Assembly (NCBI GenBank): GCA_024709185.1
Contig: JANJXE010000140.1
Coordinates: 1 to 5,790, forward strand
Origin: Paludibacter sp.
GTDB lineage: Bacteria > Bacteroidota > Bacteroidia > Bacteroidales > Paludibacteraceae
Direction of reading: 5' to 3'
Length of the DNA: 5,790 nt
The notes below the pieces were generated by a model. That model searched no databases and had not been told where the DNA came from. It worked only from the letters and a program-made list of their open reading frames with translations. Positions 1 to 5,790 of the stretch are shown one piece after another (position 1 is the stretch's first letter; each line of letters starts with the position of its first letter). Both the position numbers and the translations under genes were made by a program.

Positions 1-293
1 TTAACTATTTTGCAAATCCACAATTAACTGCTGATGCGTTGAAAGTTATTAAACAAGCCTGCGATTGGGTGACTACCGAAAGCATAGCCAGTGGAACGAA
101 GGATATTTTGGTTTCACATCTTTCAAAGTCGGGAAGTGAACTGCAAAATCCAACGAATGCCGAAGTGGATATTTACTCTTTTTCAGGTGTTTCTATTCTA
201 CGCTCGAATCAGGCAATCATCCATCTGAACCAACTTCCGAAAGGAGTTTATATAGCCAAAACGAATGCTGGTGTGTTGAAATTTGTGTTGTAA
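1..293 (+). CDS. 3' end of a secreted protein with a T9SS type A sorting domain (5' truncated)
   Basis: The reading frame is already open at base 3 and ends at TAA 291-293, giving 96 visible residues; the start lies upstream of the window. The last ~50 residues have the layout of a Por/type IX secretion type A sorting domain: the NPTNAEVDIYSFSG strand-turn, then a hydrophobic strand, then LPKGVYIAKTNAGV and a final KFVL strand. In this family the domain directs export across the outer membrane by T9SS and is removed during or after export. The preceding residues (NPQLTADALKVIKQACDWV) look like the last helix of a globular domain. They recall the C-terminal helix of ThuA-like or related hydrolase domains, but that is a weak impression and I do not assign a function. 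No internal ATG start is convincing; the frame is simply the tail of a longer gene. Confident about the sorting domain, ignorant of the catalytic part. Confidence 0.85.
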   Translation, partial: NYFANPQLTADALKVIKQACDWVTTESIASGTKDILVSHLSKSGSELQNPTNAEVDIYSFSGVSILRSNQAIIHLNQLPKGVYIAKTNAGVLKFVL

Positions 294-298
294 GTTTG
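291..298 (+). promoter_or_regulatory. Possible Bacteroidota -7 element (TAAGTTTG) for the GRE operon
   Basis: TAAGTTTG matches the Bacteroidota sigma-ABfr -7 consensus TAnnTTTG at all six fixed positions and overlaps the stop codon of the upstream gene. No good -33 TTTG lies at the usual ~19-base spacing (268-271 reads CTGG). If it is used, transcription would start near 302-305, so the stem-loop at 301-351 would sit at the extreme 5' end of the mRNA, with a leader of about 90 bases before the ATG at 395. A chance match is quite possible. Confidence 0.25.
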
Positions 299-300
299 CT

Positions 301-351
301 GAAATTGCATACTCATCCGTCGTGTGTGGTAAGGCGGATGAATGCAATTTC
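301..351 (+). terminator. Strong stem-loop between the T9SS gene and the GRE operon; likely terminator or 5' leader hairpin
   Basis: The arms GAAATTGCAT (301-310) and ATGCAATTTC (342-351) are perfectly complementary. After a 2-base bulge (311-312) they continue as TCATCCG (313-319) with CGGATGA (335-341), leaving a 15-base loop (320-334). That is 17 base pairs in total. The hairpin begins 7 bases after the upstream stop, which fits a terminator. However, the nearest T tract (T9, 369-377) is 17 bases beyond the stem rather than directly after it, so this is not a textbook intrinsic terminator. It could equally protect the 3' end of the upstream mRNA or structure the leader of the GRE mRNA. Loop bases 325-330 (TGTGGT) are also complementary to 354-359 (ACCACA). 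Confidence 0.55.
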
Positions 352-394
352 TAACCACATTAAACTGATTTTTTTTTAGCTAACGATTACGAAT

Positions 395-2656
395 ATGCAA
401 AAAATTGATGATTTCTCGATGGAGTTGAACTTCACCGAAGTGTACCGCCAAAACAGTCACGAACACATTGCCATTCGCGAAGCCCGTTGCCATAAGGCGC
501 AGTTTCCGGCAGTTCTTAGTGAAATTCAGGACAAGGACCGCTTAGCCGGCCGTACTTTCTGGGGTTGGGTGGGATTTAGTCCGCACAACGCTCCCGGTGG
601 TGCTGCCTACGGTTACTTTTGTCACGAACAGAAAATCATCGAAGCCATCGAGCGGGGCAATATCCCCATCGAACAGCGCGATGGCGTGCACGAAATGCTT
701 CATTTCTGGAAAAAGGAAACATCGAAAGCAAAGGTAGAAGCGGCTTTTACCGATAAAATGCTGCCGGTGCTGTTTCGCGATGAGATTGTTTCGTTGCCGT
801 ACAATTTCAAACCGCTGATAGCTAGTCCTATCTACCGCATGGCTGGTGTGTTTGTGGATTATGAAAAACTCCTCCAATTGGGAGTTCCGGGTCTGAAAGC
901 TGAAATTACAGATTACAGGGATAAGGCGCTTGCATCCGGTGGCGATTATCTTTTGTACGAAGGCATGTTGATGGCCCTGGATGTATTTGCCGATTGCTGT
1001 CGGTATTACGAAAAACAAGCGCTCGAAAAAGCAGCTGCCACAACCGATGTTAAACGGGAAAAAGAACTGATTGCGTTGGCGCGGGTGCTTAAAAACAATG
1101 CCTTATACAAACCCGAATCATTTTACGAAGCCCTGCAGCTTTCGTGGTTGTACACGCTCATTTGTGGTTCGCTCGAATTGGGAAGGGTGGATGTATACCT
1201 CGGCGATTTTTATGCCTACGATATAGATAATGGAATTATCACGGAAGAAGAAGCTCTTTCGCTGATGCATTCGTACTGGCGACTGATTAACGAACTGTTC
1301 CGCGATGTGGATGGTCGGGTGATTATTGGTGGTCGTGGCCGGCGTAACGAAGCCAATGCAGACCGGTTTGCATTTTTGGTGCTCGAAACCATGCGTACCT
1401 ATGGCCGTGCGATACTACCTCAGACAACCCTGCGTTTTTATGATGGGATGAATCCATGGTTGATGCAGGAATCGCTTTCGCTGATTGCCGACGGACACAC
1501 TTTTCCCTTGCTGTACAACGATGATGTACTGGTGCCGGGAGTAGCTGCAGCACACGATGTGCCGGAGAAAGATGCAGAACAATACATGCCGTTGGGTTGT
1601 GGCGAGATAGTAATCGATCACATGGGATACGGTACTCCAAGCGGCTCTCTCAATGTGCTTAAAGCCCTGGATGTGACGCTTCGCAACGGCGTGGATCATA
1701 TCACCGGCAAACAGCTGGGGTTGCCAACGGGACATTTGAAAGATTTCAAGAGCTGGGATGACTTTTTCAATGCCTTCAAAAAACAATTGACATATTTCAT
1801 TGAAATACTTGCTGATCACGAAGAGCTGGAATACGTGGAATCGGGCAAACAAGCGCCCTATCTGTACCTGAGTATGCTTTACGATAATTGTTTGGAAAGA
1901 GGAAAAGCCATTTTCTCAGGAGGAATAAAATACCTAGGAGGTTCGCTTGAATCGTTTGGTAGTGTGAATACTGCCGATAGTCTGGCCGCCATCAAAAAAA
2001 TGGTGTTCGATGACAAACTGATTTCAGCTGAAAAGCTTGTCGAAGTTTTGGATGCCAATTTTGTTGGTTTCGAAAAGGAACACAAACTACTGAAAAACTG
2101 TCCGAAATACGGCAACGACGATGCCTATGCCGATGACATGATGGTGCAACTGCACGATTTTATGTGCAACACCATGCGTGACCAGCGCCATCGCACCAAC
2201 TTAGACTGGTATCTCAATGTGCTGATTAACAACAAGCAAAATACCATTTTGGGCCGATGGGTGGGAGCTTCGGCCGACGGGCGAAAAGCCGGCCGCGAAA
2301 TGGCCAATGGCAATACACCCGCCGGTGGAAATGATAAAAAAGGAATCACAGCGCTTATCAATTCGCTGGTGAAACCAAGTCATATGATTCATGCCGGTGC
2401 AGTGCAAAATATGCGCTTTGGCAGGGATTTCGTTACCAGCAACCGCATGAAATTTAATATGCTGATAGACACCTATTTTAAAAAGGGCGGCGCTCAGGCC
2501 ATGATCACCGTGATCAATCGGGGCGATTTAGAGAAAGCTTTGCTGGAACCCGAATTATACACTGATTTATATGTGCGAATTGGTGGGTTTAGTGCCAGGT
2601 ATATTGATTTGCCCCGTGATGTGCAATTGGAAATTTTAAGTCGTGTAACATACTAA
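395..2656 (+). CDS. Glycyl radical enzyme of the PFL superfamily, Cys-x-Glu (eliminase/dehydratase-like) type, substrate unknown
   Basis: A cytoplasmic 753-residue enzyme that uses a protein glycyl radical to generate a thiyl radical and transform a small substrate without oxygen. The C-terminal loop VRIGGFSARY is the GRE radical motif (usual form RVxGY/F); the radical glycine is G731. The thiyl cysteine is C402 in PLGCGEI, with E404 two residues on. Other family blocks are KYGNDD (571-576), SADGRKAG (626-633) and HAGAVQNMRF. True pyruvate formate-lyase has two adjacent cysteines; here there is one, followed by G-E. In characterised relatives (glycerol dehydratase, choline lyase CutC, hydroxyproline dehydratase) Cys-x-Glu supplies the thiyl radical and a general base, so a dehydratase/eliminase or C-X lyase is more likely than PFL. 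Length is close to glycerol dehydratase and below CutC or hydroxyphenylacetate decarboxylase. The ATG at 395 is preceded by an in-frame TAG (377-379) and has no Shine-Dalgarno. It is paired with its activase 3 bases downstream. Family certain, substrate not assignable. Confidence 0.93.
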   Translation: MQKIDDFSMELNFTEVYRQNSHEHIAIREARCHKAQFPAVLSEIQDKDRLAGRTFWGWVGFSPHNAPGGAAYGYFCHEQKIIEAIERGNIPIEQRDGVHEMLHFWKKETSKAKVEAAFTDKMLPVLFRDEIVSLPYNFKPLIASPIYRMAGVFVDYEKLLQLGVPGLKAEITDYRDKALASGGDYLLYEGMLMALDVFADCCRYYEKQALEKAAATTDVKREKELIALARVLKNNALYKPESFYEALQLSWLYTLICGSLELGRVDVYLGDFYAYDIDNGIITEEEALSLMHSYWRLINELFRDVDGRVIIGGRGRRNEANADRFAFLVLETMRTYGRAILPQTTLRFYDGMNPWLMQESLSLIADGHTFPLLYNDDVLVPGVAAAHDVPEKDAEQYMPLGCGEIVIDHMGYGTPSGSLNVLKALDVTLRNGVDHITGKQLGLPTGHLKDFKSWDDFFNAFKKQLTYFIEILADHEELEYVESGKQAPYLYLSMLYDNCLERGKAIFSGGIKYLGGSLESFGSVNTADSLAAIKKMVFDDKLISAEKLVEVLDANFVGFEKEHKLLKNCPKYGNDDAYADDMMVQLHDFMCNTMRDQRHRTNLDWYLNVLINNKQNTILGRWVGASADGRKAGREMANGNTPAGGNDKKGITALINSLVKPSHMIHAGAVQNMRFGRDFVTSNRMKFNMLIDTYFKKGGAQAMITVINRGDLEKALLEPELYTDLYVRIGGFSARYIDLPRDVQLEILSRVTY

Positions 2657-2659
2657 AAA

Positions 2660-3568
2660 ATGATCGAAAAAGCAATCATCTCCGACATACAACGTGCCTG
2701 CATGCACGACGGACCGGGTATCCGTACAACCGTATATCTGAAAGGTTGTCCGCTGAACTGCCTCTGGTGCCACAATCCCGAAACGCTGGTGTCGCAAAAG
2801 CAGCTGTTTTTTCACACTGAACGCTGCACGTATTGCGGCGATTGTGCCCGCGTGTGTCCGAATACTGTGCATCTTGTCGAAAAGGATGTGCATACTATCG
2901 ATTTTGCATCCTGCCGGCAGTGTGGTAAATGCGTGGAAGCCTGTAATTACGATGCTCTCAGGATAATAGGCAAAGAAATGTCGGTTGAGGAAGTAATCGC
3001 TGAAGTAGTACCTGATATGGATTTCTACCGGAATTCGGGAGGAGGAATCACTTTAAGTGGAGGCGAACCCCTGCATCAGTATGCCTTTGCAAAAGCATTG
3101 TTAAAGAGATGCAAAGCGCTGCAAATCAACACATGTGTCGAAACATCCGGTTTTATCTCACCATTCAAGTTCAAGCAATTCCTTCCTTTTATTGATGTGC
3201 TGTTGTTCGATTACAAAATAACCGGCACCGAATCACACCTGAGCTATACCGGTGTTCCCGATCAGGTGATACTCGAAAACCTGCATGCAGCCTACCGTTA
3301 CGGCACTGCCATCTACTTGCGCTGCCCCATCATTTCCGGTATCAACGACACCGATGAGCATTTCGCTGCCATTGCTGCCCTGGCCGAACAATATCCCAAA
3401 CTGAAGGATATCGAGCTTTTGCCCTATCACGATATGGGAAATAGCAAGCGGGTAAGCATCGGGCAGGAAATGACCCTCGAAGGGGTGAAGTCGGTGCTGC
3501 CGGAAACAGTGGAAGGTTGGTCAAAGCGACTTTTGAATAAACGTCAGGATATACAAATGGTAACCTGA
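2660..3568 (+). CDS. Glycyl-radical enzyme activating protein (radical SAM, with two extra 4Fe-4S motifs)
   Basis: A 302-residue radical SAM enzyme that cleaves S-adenosylmethionine to a 5'-deoxyadenosyl radical and abstracts hydrogen from the radical glycine of its partner, presumably G731 of the preceding gene product. The activase signature is clear: GPGIRTTVYLKGC runs into the CX3CX2C site for the SAM cluster (C30, C34, C37), followed by HNPE. An insert carries two ferredoxin-type CX2CX2CX3C motifs (C56/C59/C62/C66 and C85/C88/C91/C95). The SGGEP motif at 133-137 would bind the SAM amino group. PflA (~246 residues) has no such insert; activators of glycerol dehydratase, CutC, HPAD and benzylsuccinate synthase do, which supports a non-PFL partner. 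The ATG lies 3 bases after the partner's TAA, and with no other promoter or Shine-Dalgarno this suggests co-transcription and translational coupling. All cluster cysteines are present, so it should be functional. Confidence 0.95.
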   Translation: MIEKAIISDIQRACMHDGPGIRTTVYLKGCPLNCLWCHNPETLVSQKQLFFHTERCTYCGDCARVCPNTVHLVEKDVHTIDFASCRQCGKCVEACNYDALRIIGKEMSVEEVIAEVVPDMDFYRNSGGGITLSGGEPLHQYAFAKALLKRCKALQINTCVETSGFISPFKFKQFLPFIDVLLFDYKITGTESHLSYTGVPDQVILENLHAAYRYGTAIYLRCPIISGINDTDEHFAAIAALAEQYPKLKDIELLPYHDMGNSKRVSIGQEMTLEGVKSVLPETVEGWSKRLLNKRQDIQMVT

Positions 3569-3615
3569 TTTTTCTCACTCTTTATATTCATAATCTTTCC
3601 ACTTTTTTCTCCGGT

Positions 3616-3640
3616 TAATGATTATTTAATCATTATTTAA
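3616..3640. repeat. AT-rich inverted and direct repeat upstream of the phosphoesterase gene; possible operator
   Basis: TAATGAT (3616-3622) and ATCATTA (3629-3635) form a perfect 7-bp inverted repeat around a 6-base centre. Overlapping it, ATTATTTAA occurs twice (3621-3629 and 3632-3640) at an 11-base period, about one helical turn. The element ends 11 bases before the -7 match at 3652 and covers where a -33 box would lie, so a regulator-binding site is plausible. The arms contain no strong G/C stem, so a terminator for the upstream operon is less likely. AT-rich spacers produce such repeats by chance. Confidence 0.35.
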
Positions 3641-3651
3641 GTGTGTCAAGT

Positions 3652-3659
3652 TACTTTTG
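3652..3659 (+). promoter_or_regulatory. Probable -7 promoter element (TACTTTTG) for the secreted phosphoesterase gene
   Basis: TACTTTTG matches the Bacteroidota -7 consensus TAnnTTTG at every fixed position. It lies 32 bases before the ATG at 3692, so transcription would start near 3665 with a leader of roughly 25-30 bases, a normal arrangement in this phylum. No TTTG is present at the expected -33 position (about 3629-3632); an AT-rich repeat is there instead. Position in a true intergenic spacer makes this more credible than the match at 291. Confidence 0.5.
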
Positions 3660-3691
3660 ACCCGTGAACACAACTCCTCTATTTTATTTCC

Positions 3692-5790
3692 ATGAAACAC
3701 ATCTCTACCTGCTTATTTCTTTTCTTTTGCATATCCTTCCAGGCTGTAGCCGGAAAAATTATATATCCGTGGCGTGCCACAACGGCCATCGTTAAAGCAG
3801 GAGAAACAGTTGAAGTCTGGCACAGCGCTGATGCAAATCAAACGCTGAACAGCGTTCTGCTAAAGGGGCCTTACAACGAAGTGCAAGCTGGCATAGTGAA
3901 TATACAAACCGATACCTGGGTGTACGATCAGTGGTCGGGAAATACCTGTAACCGCAAATACACTATTTCTGTTCCGGCAAACACTCCTGTTGACCGGTAC
4001 GACTTAATCCTGAAAACTTCGACTGGTGATGAAGTATCGCTAGCTGCCGTAAAAGTGATTAAGGAGTACAAAACCAGCTTCTATGTATTTCATATTACCG
4101 ATGCTCATCGCTGGCAGGGAGGTCACGATGCACTGAAAATATTGAAAATGGTGTCAACAACCATCGAAATTGCTAATATTATCAATCCGGAGATGGTGAT
4201 AGAAACGGGCGATAATCATTATCCCAATACCAATAATGCGTCGAGTACCCGCCAGAGAATTACCGATTATATGAATGGTTTTACAAGCGGGACTGAGTTT
4301 GTAAAAGGAATGAATCATTTTACAGCTCCGGTATTTACCATTCCCGGAAACCACGATACGCCACAAAAGAATTATCAACTGGAACCTGATTTGAAAACGC
4401 CGGCTGCTTATTTCAACGAGCATTACGGACTTCAGGCACATACTTTTAGTTATGGAAACGCCCGGTTTATTGGATTGAATAATGCCTGGTTTTCCGATGA
4501 ATCTAATGGTATTCCCAATTTCTCTCATCAAACCGATGAAGCAAAGGCCTGGCTGGAAAGAGTAGGAAAGGGAACGTTTAGGATTGGTTATTGTCATGTG
4601 ATGACACCCACTCCGCTGAAAGCGTTTTACGATCCATTGTTTAAAGCCGGTGCTCCGCTCAATTTTATCATGGCCGGACATTGTCACTGGGCAGGAAACA
4701 CACACAGTATTAAGGACTATTCCAACGTGAAGATTACACATACAGCATACCCTCTGAGAGAAGTCCACCGCAAAGCAGCCTTTAATCTCTACAAAATTGA
4801 CCTTGCCACCAATACCTATTCAGCCGTTGGTGATAGTATAGGTGCTCACGATGGTCTGGCAGTTGCTGATGATTTTACATCCGTTAAACTAAAACTGACC
4901 TACAGCAAACCCAACGATGGCAACAATGCTGAAAATTCGGCTACCGTCGTGAATAAATACAATTTCGCGATCGACGATGCCCACGTGCGTTTTGTCGTCC
5001 CCAAAGGAAGTGAATACTACCTGCGCAATGCAACTATCACGCAGCAATTCGATGGAACTGATTTCCATATTATTGATGCCAGCTACGACCTGGAAGCTAA
5101 AAGTACCCTCGTTGTTTCGGTTCATCCGGGCGTGCAGCCCGACTTATGTCCCAATGACCCGGATAAAATGGATCCCGGACTGTGTGGATGCGGTGTTCCG
5201 GAAGGAAGTTGTGAAATATTTGCAACCGGAATAACGCTGAATACCACCAATGCACGCCTGGTGCTGAATACCACGCGTCAGTTAAGAGCAACAATTCTGC
5301 CTGTCAATACCACCCATAAATCAGTGAATTGGCTAAGCAGCAAACCTTCGGTTGCCAGCATCAATTCCGATGGAGTGATAACCGCACTCAGTGAAGGAAC
5401 GACCACCATTACAGGCTCTACTTATGATAATGCCAAATCGGCAACAGCTACCATCACCGTGCAGCCTTCTACCAATACCTATCAGGCTGAAGATGCTGAA
5501 TTTCAGGGAGCCGAGCCTGTTACCAACCAGCCGGGATACAATGGTGCAGCTTTTATGGATTTTATGAATACCACCAACGATTACATCAAATGGAATGTGT
5601 ATGTGCCGGCAGAAGGAAATTATACACTCACGTTCCGCTATGCACTGGCCTCCAACAACCGCCCGTTGCGATTAACCATCAACGATGTGGTAAAGGTGGC
5701 GTCGTTGTCGTTTACCAATACCGGTGCCTGGTCGAACAGGGGTACCATTTCGACGAACCAGCAACAGGTAGAGGGCCCAAATAGCATTAT
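3692..5790 (+). CDS. Secreted multidomain calcineurin-like metallophosphoesterase with Big_2 and CBM6-like modules (3' truncated by window end)
   Basis: The frame is open from ATG 3692 to the window edge (699 codons, no stop). Residues 1-20 are a signal peptide (MKH, hydrophobic core LFLFFCISF, AVA before G21). Residues ~21-127 look like an N-terminal beta-sandwich. Residues ~128-340 form a calcineurin-like metallophosphoesterase with the metal-ligand motifs in order: D137-A-H139, G173-D174-N, G219-N220-H221-D222, H302, and G329-H330-C-H332. This predicts a dinuclear metal site for hydrolysing a phosphate ester or anhydride; the substrate is unknown. After a beta-rich stretch, residues 486-507 hold a Cys-rich segment (C486, C498, C500, C507; CPNDPDK and DPGLCGCGV) of the thrombospondin-3/calcium-type linker seen in secreted Bacteroidota proteins. 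Residues ~511-590 are a Big_2 Ig-like domain. From 597 (YQAEDAEF) a CBM6/CBM35-like carbohydrate-binding module begins and is cut off. A T9SS sorting domain beyond the edge is likely but not seen. The leader has no Shine-Dalgarno. Confidence 0.9.
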   Translation, partial: MKHISTCLFLFFCISFQAVAGKIIYPWRATTAIVKAGETVEVWHSADANQTLNSVLLKGPYNEVQAGIVNIQTDTWVYDQWSGNTCNRKYTISVPANTPVDRYDLILKTSTGDEVSLAAVKVIKEYKTSFYVFHITDAHRWQGGHDALKILKMVSTTIEIANIINPEMVIETGDNHYPNTNNASSTRQRITDYMNGFTSGTEFVKGMNHFTAPVFTIPGNHDTPQKNYQLEPDLKTPAAYFNEHYGLQAHTFSYGNARFIGLNNAWFSDESNGIPNFSHQTDEAKAWLERVGKGTFRIGYCHVMTPTPLKAFYDPLFKAGAPLNFIMAGHCHWAGNTHSIKDYSNVKITHTAYPLREVHRKAAFNLYKIDLATNTYSAVGDSIGAHDGLAVADDFTSVKLKLTYSKPNDGNNAENSATVVNKYNFAIDDAHVRFVVPKGSEYYLRNATITQQFDGTDFHIIDASYDLEAKSTLVVSVHPGVQPDLCPNDPDKMDPGLCGCGVPEGSCEIFATGITLNTTNARLVLNTTRQLRATILPVNTTHKSVNWLSSKPSVASINSDGVITALSEGTTTITGSTYDNAKSATATITVQPSTNTYQAEDAEFQGAEPVTNQPGYNGAAFMDFMNTTNDYIKWNVYVPAEGNYTLTFRYALASNNRPLRLTINDVVKVASLSFTNTGAWSNRGTISTNQQQVEGPNSI

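Noticed and set aside
39..293. A complete 84-residue gene starting at 39
   Set aside because: The frame is open further upstream to base 3, the codon at 39 is TTG inside a helix-like segment, and a sorting domain is always the tail of a larger exported protein.
542..1018. A 158-codon open frame on the - strand, and others opposite the GRE (1323-1640, 1415-1852, 1879-2115, 2125-2407)
   Set aside because: The + strand codes continuously for conserved GRE sequence here; the antisense products are His/Cys/Ser-rich and look like mirror-frame artefacts.
395..2656. Pyruvate formate-lyase (pflB) as the identity of the GRE
   Set aside because: There is a single active-site Cys followed by Gly-Glu rather than Cys-Cys, and the activase has the double-cluster insert absent from PflA.
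3616..3635. The AT inverted repeat as an intrinsic terminator of the GRE operon
   Set aside because: The 7-bp stem is almost all A-T and no T run follows it; an operator or chance explains it better.
4154..4768. A 204-codon open frame on the - strand
   Set aside because: It lies opposite the metallophosphoesterase domain, whose + strand frame has a signal peptide and all metal-ligand motifs in order. The - strand product shows no recognisable domain.
4977..5234. + strand open frames at 4977-5234 and 5590-5784 as small genes
   Set aside because: They are out of frame with the secreted phosphoesterase, which reads through both places with Cys-rich linker and CBM-like sequence.
5565..5577. A third copy of the TGAATACCACCAA word as part of a dispersed repeat
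   Set aside because: It encodes the common Asn-Thr-Thr-Asn pattern in an Asn/Thr-rich secreted protein with a preference for AAT and ACC codons; no regular spacing links it to the other copies.

Overview
The window looks like part of a chromosome from an anaerobic or facultatively anaerobic member of the Bacteroidota, probably Bacteroidales-like; I cannot fix the family. The signs are a C-terminal type IX secretion (T9SS) type A sorting domain on the first gene, start codons with A/T-rich leaders and no Shine-Dalgarno, two matches to the Bacteroidota -7 promoter element TAnnTTTG, and a secreted modular protein of a kind common in this phylum (phosphoesterase, Cys-rich calcium-type linker, Big_2 and CBM6-like modules).

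Layout, all genes on the + strand. (1) 1-293 is the 3' end of a T9SS-exported protein. (2) 294-394 is a short spacer with a strong stem-loop and a T9 tract. (3) 395-2656 and 2660-3568 are a tight two-gene unit: a glycyl radical enzyme (GRE) and its radical SAM activase, only 3 bases apart. (4) 3569-3691 is a spacer with a 45-base G-free tract, an inverted/direct repeat and a good -7 element. (5) 3692 to the window end is a secreted multidomain metallophosphoesterase that runs off the right edge; its frame stays open for 699 codons.

The GRE pair is the metabolic core. It will probably be called pyruvate formate-lyase automatically, but it lacks the Cys-Cys pair of PFL. It has instead a Cys-Gly-Glu centre (C402, E404), which resembles the Cys-x-Glu of GRE eliminases/dehydratases and some lyases. 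Its activase carries an insert with two CX2CX2CX3C ferredoxin motifs, which PflA lacks and activators of the non-PFL enzymes have. The activase would install the radical on G731 of the GRE under anoxic conditions, and the radical would be passed to C402 to start catalysis. The substrate cannot be read from the window: no transporter, microcompartment shell or downstream dehydrogenase is present. The flanking genes encode exported proteins and seem to be separate transcription units, so there is no strong case that all four genes form one pathway.

I see no RNA genes, CRISPR arrays, insertion sequences or attachment sites. No gene-free stretch exceeds 300 bases.
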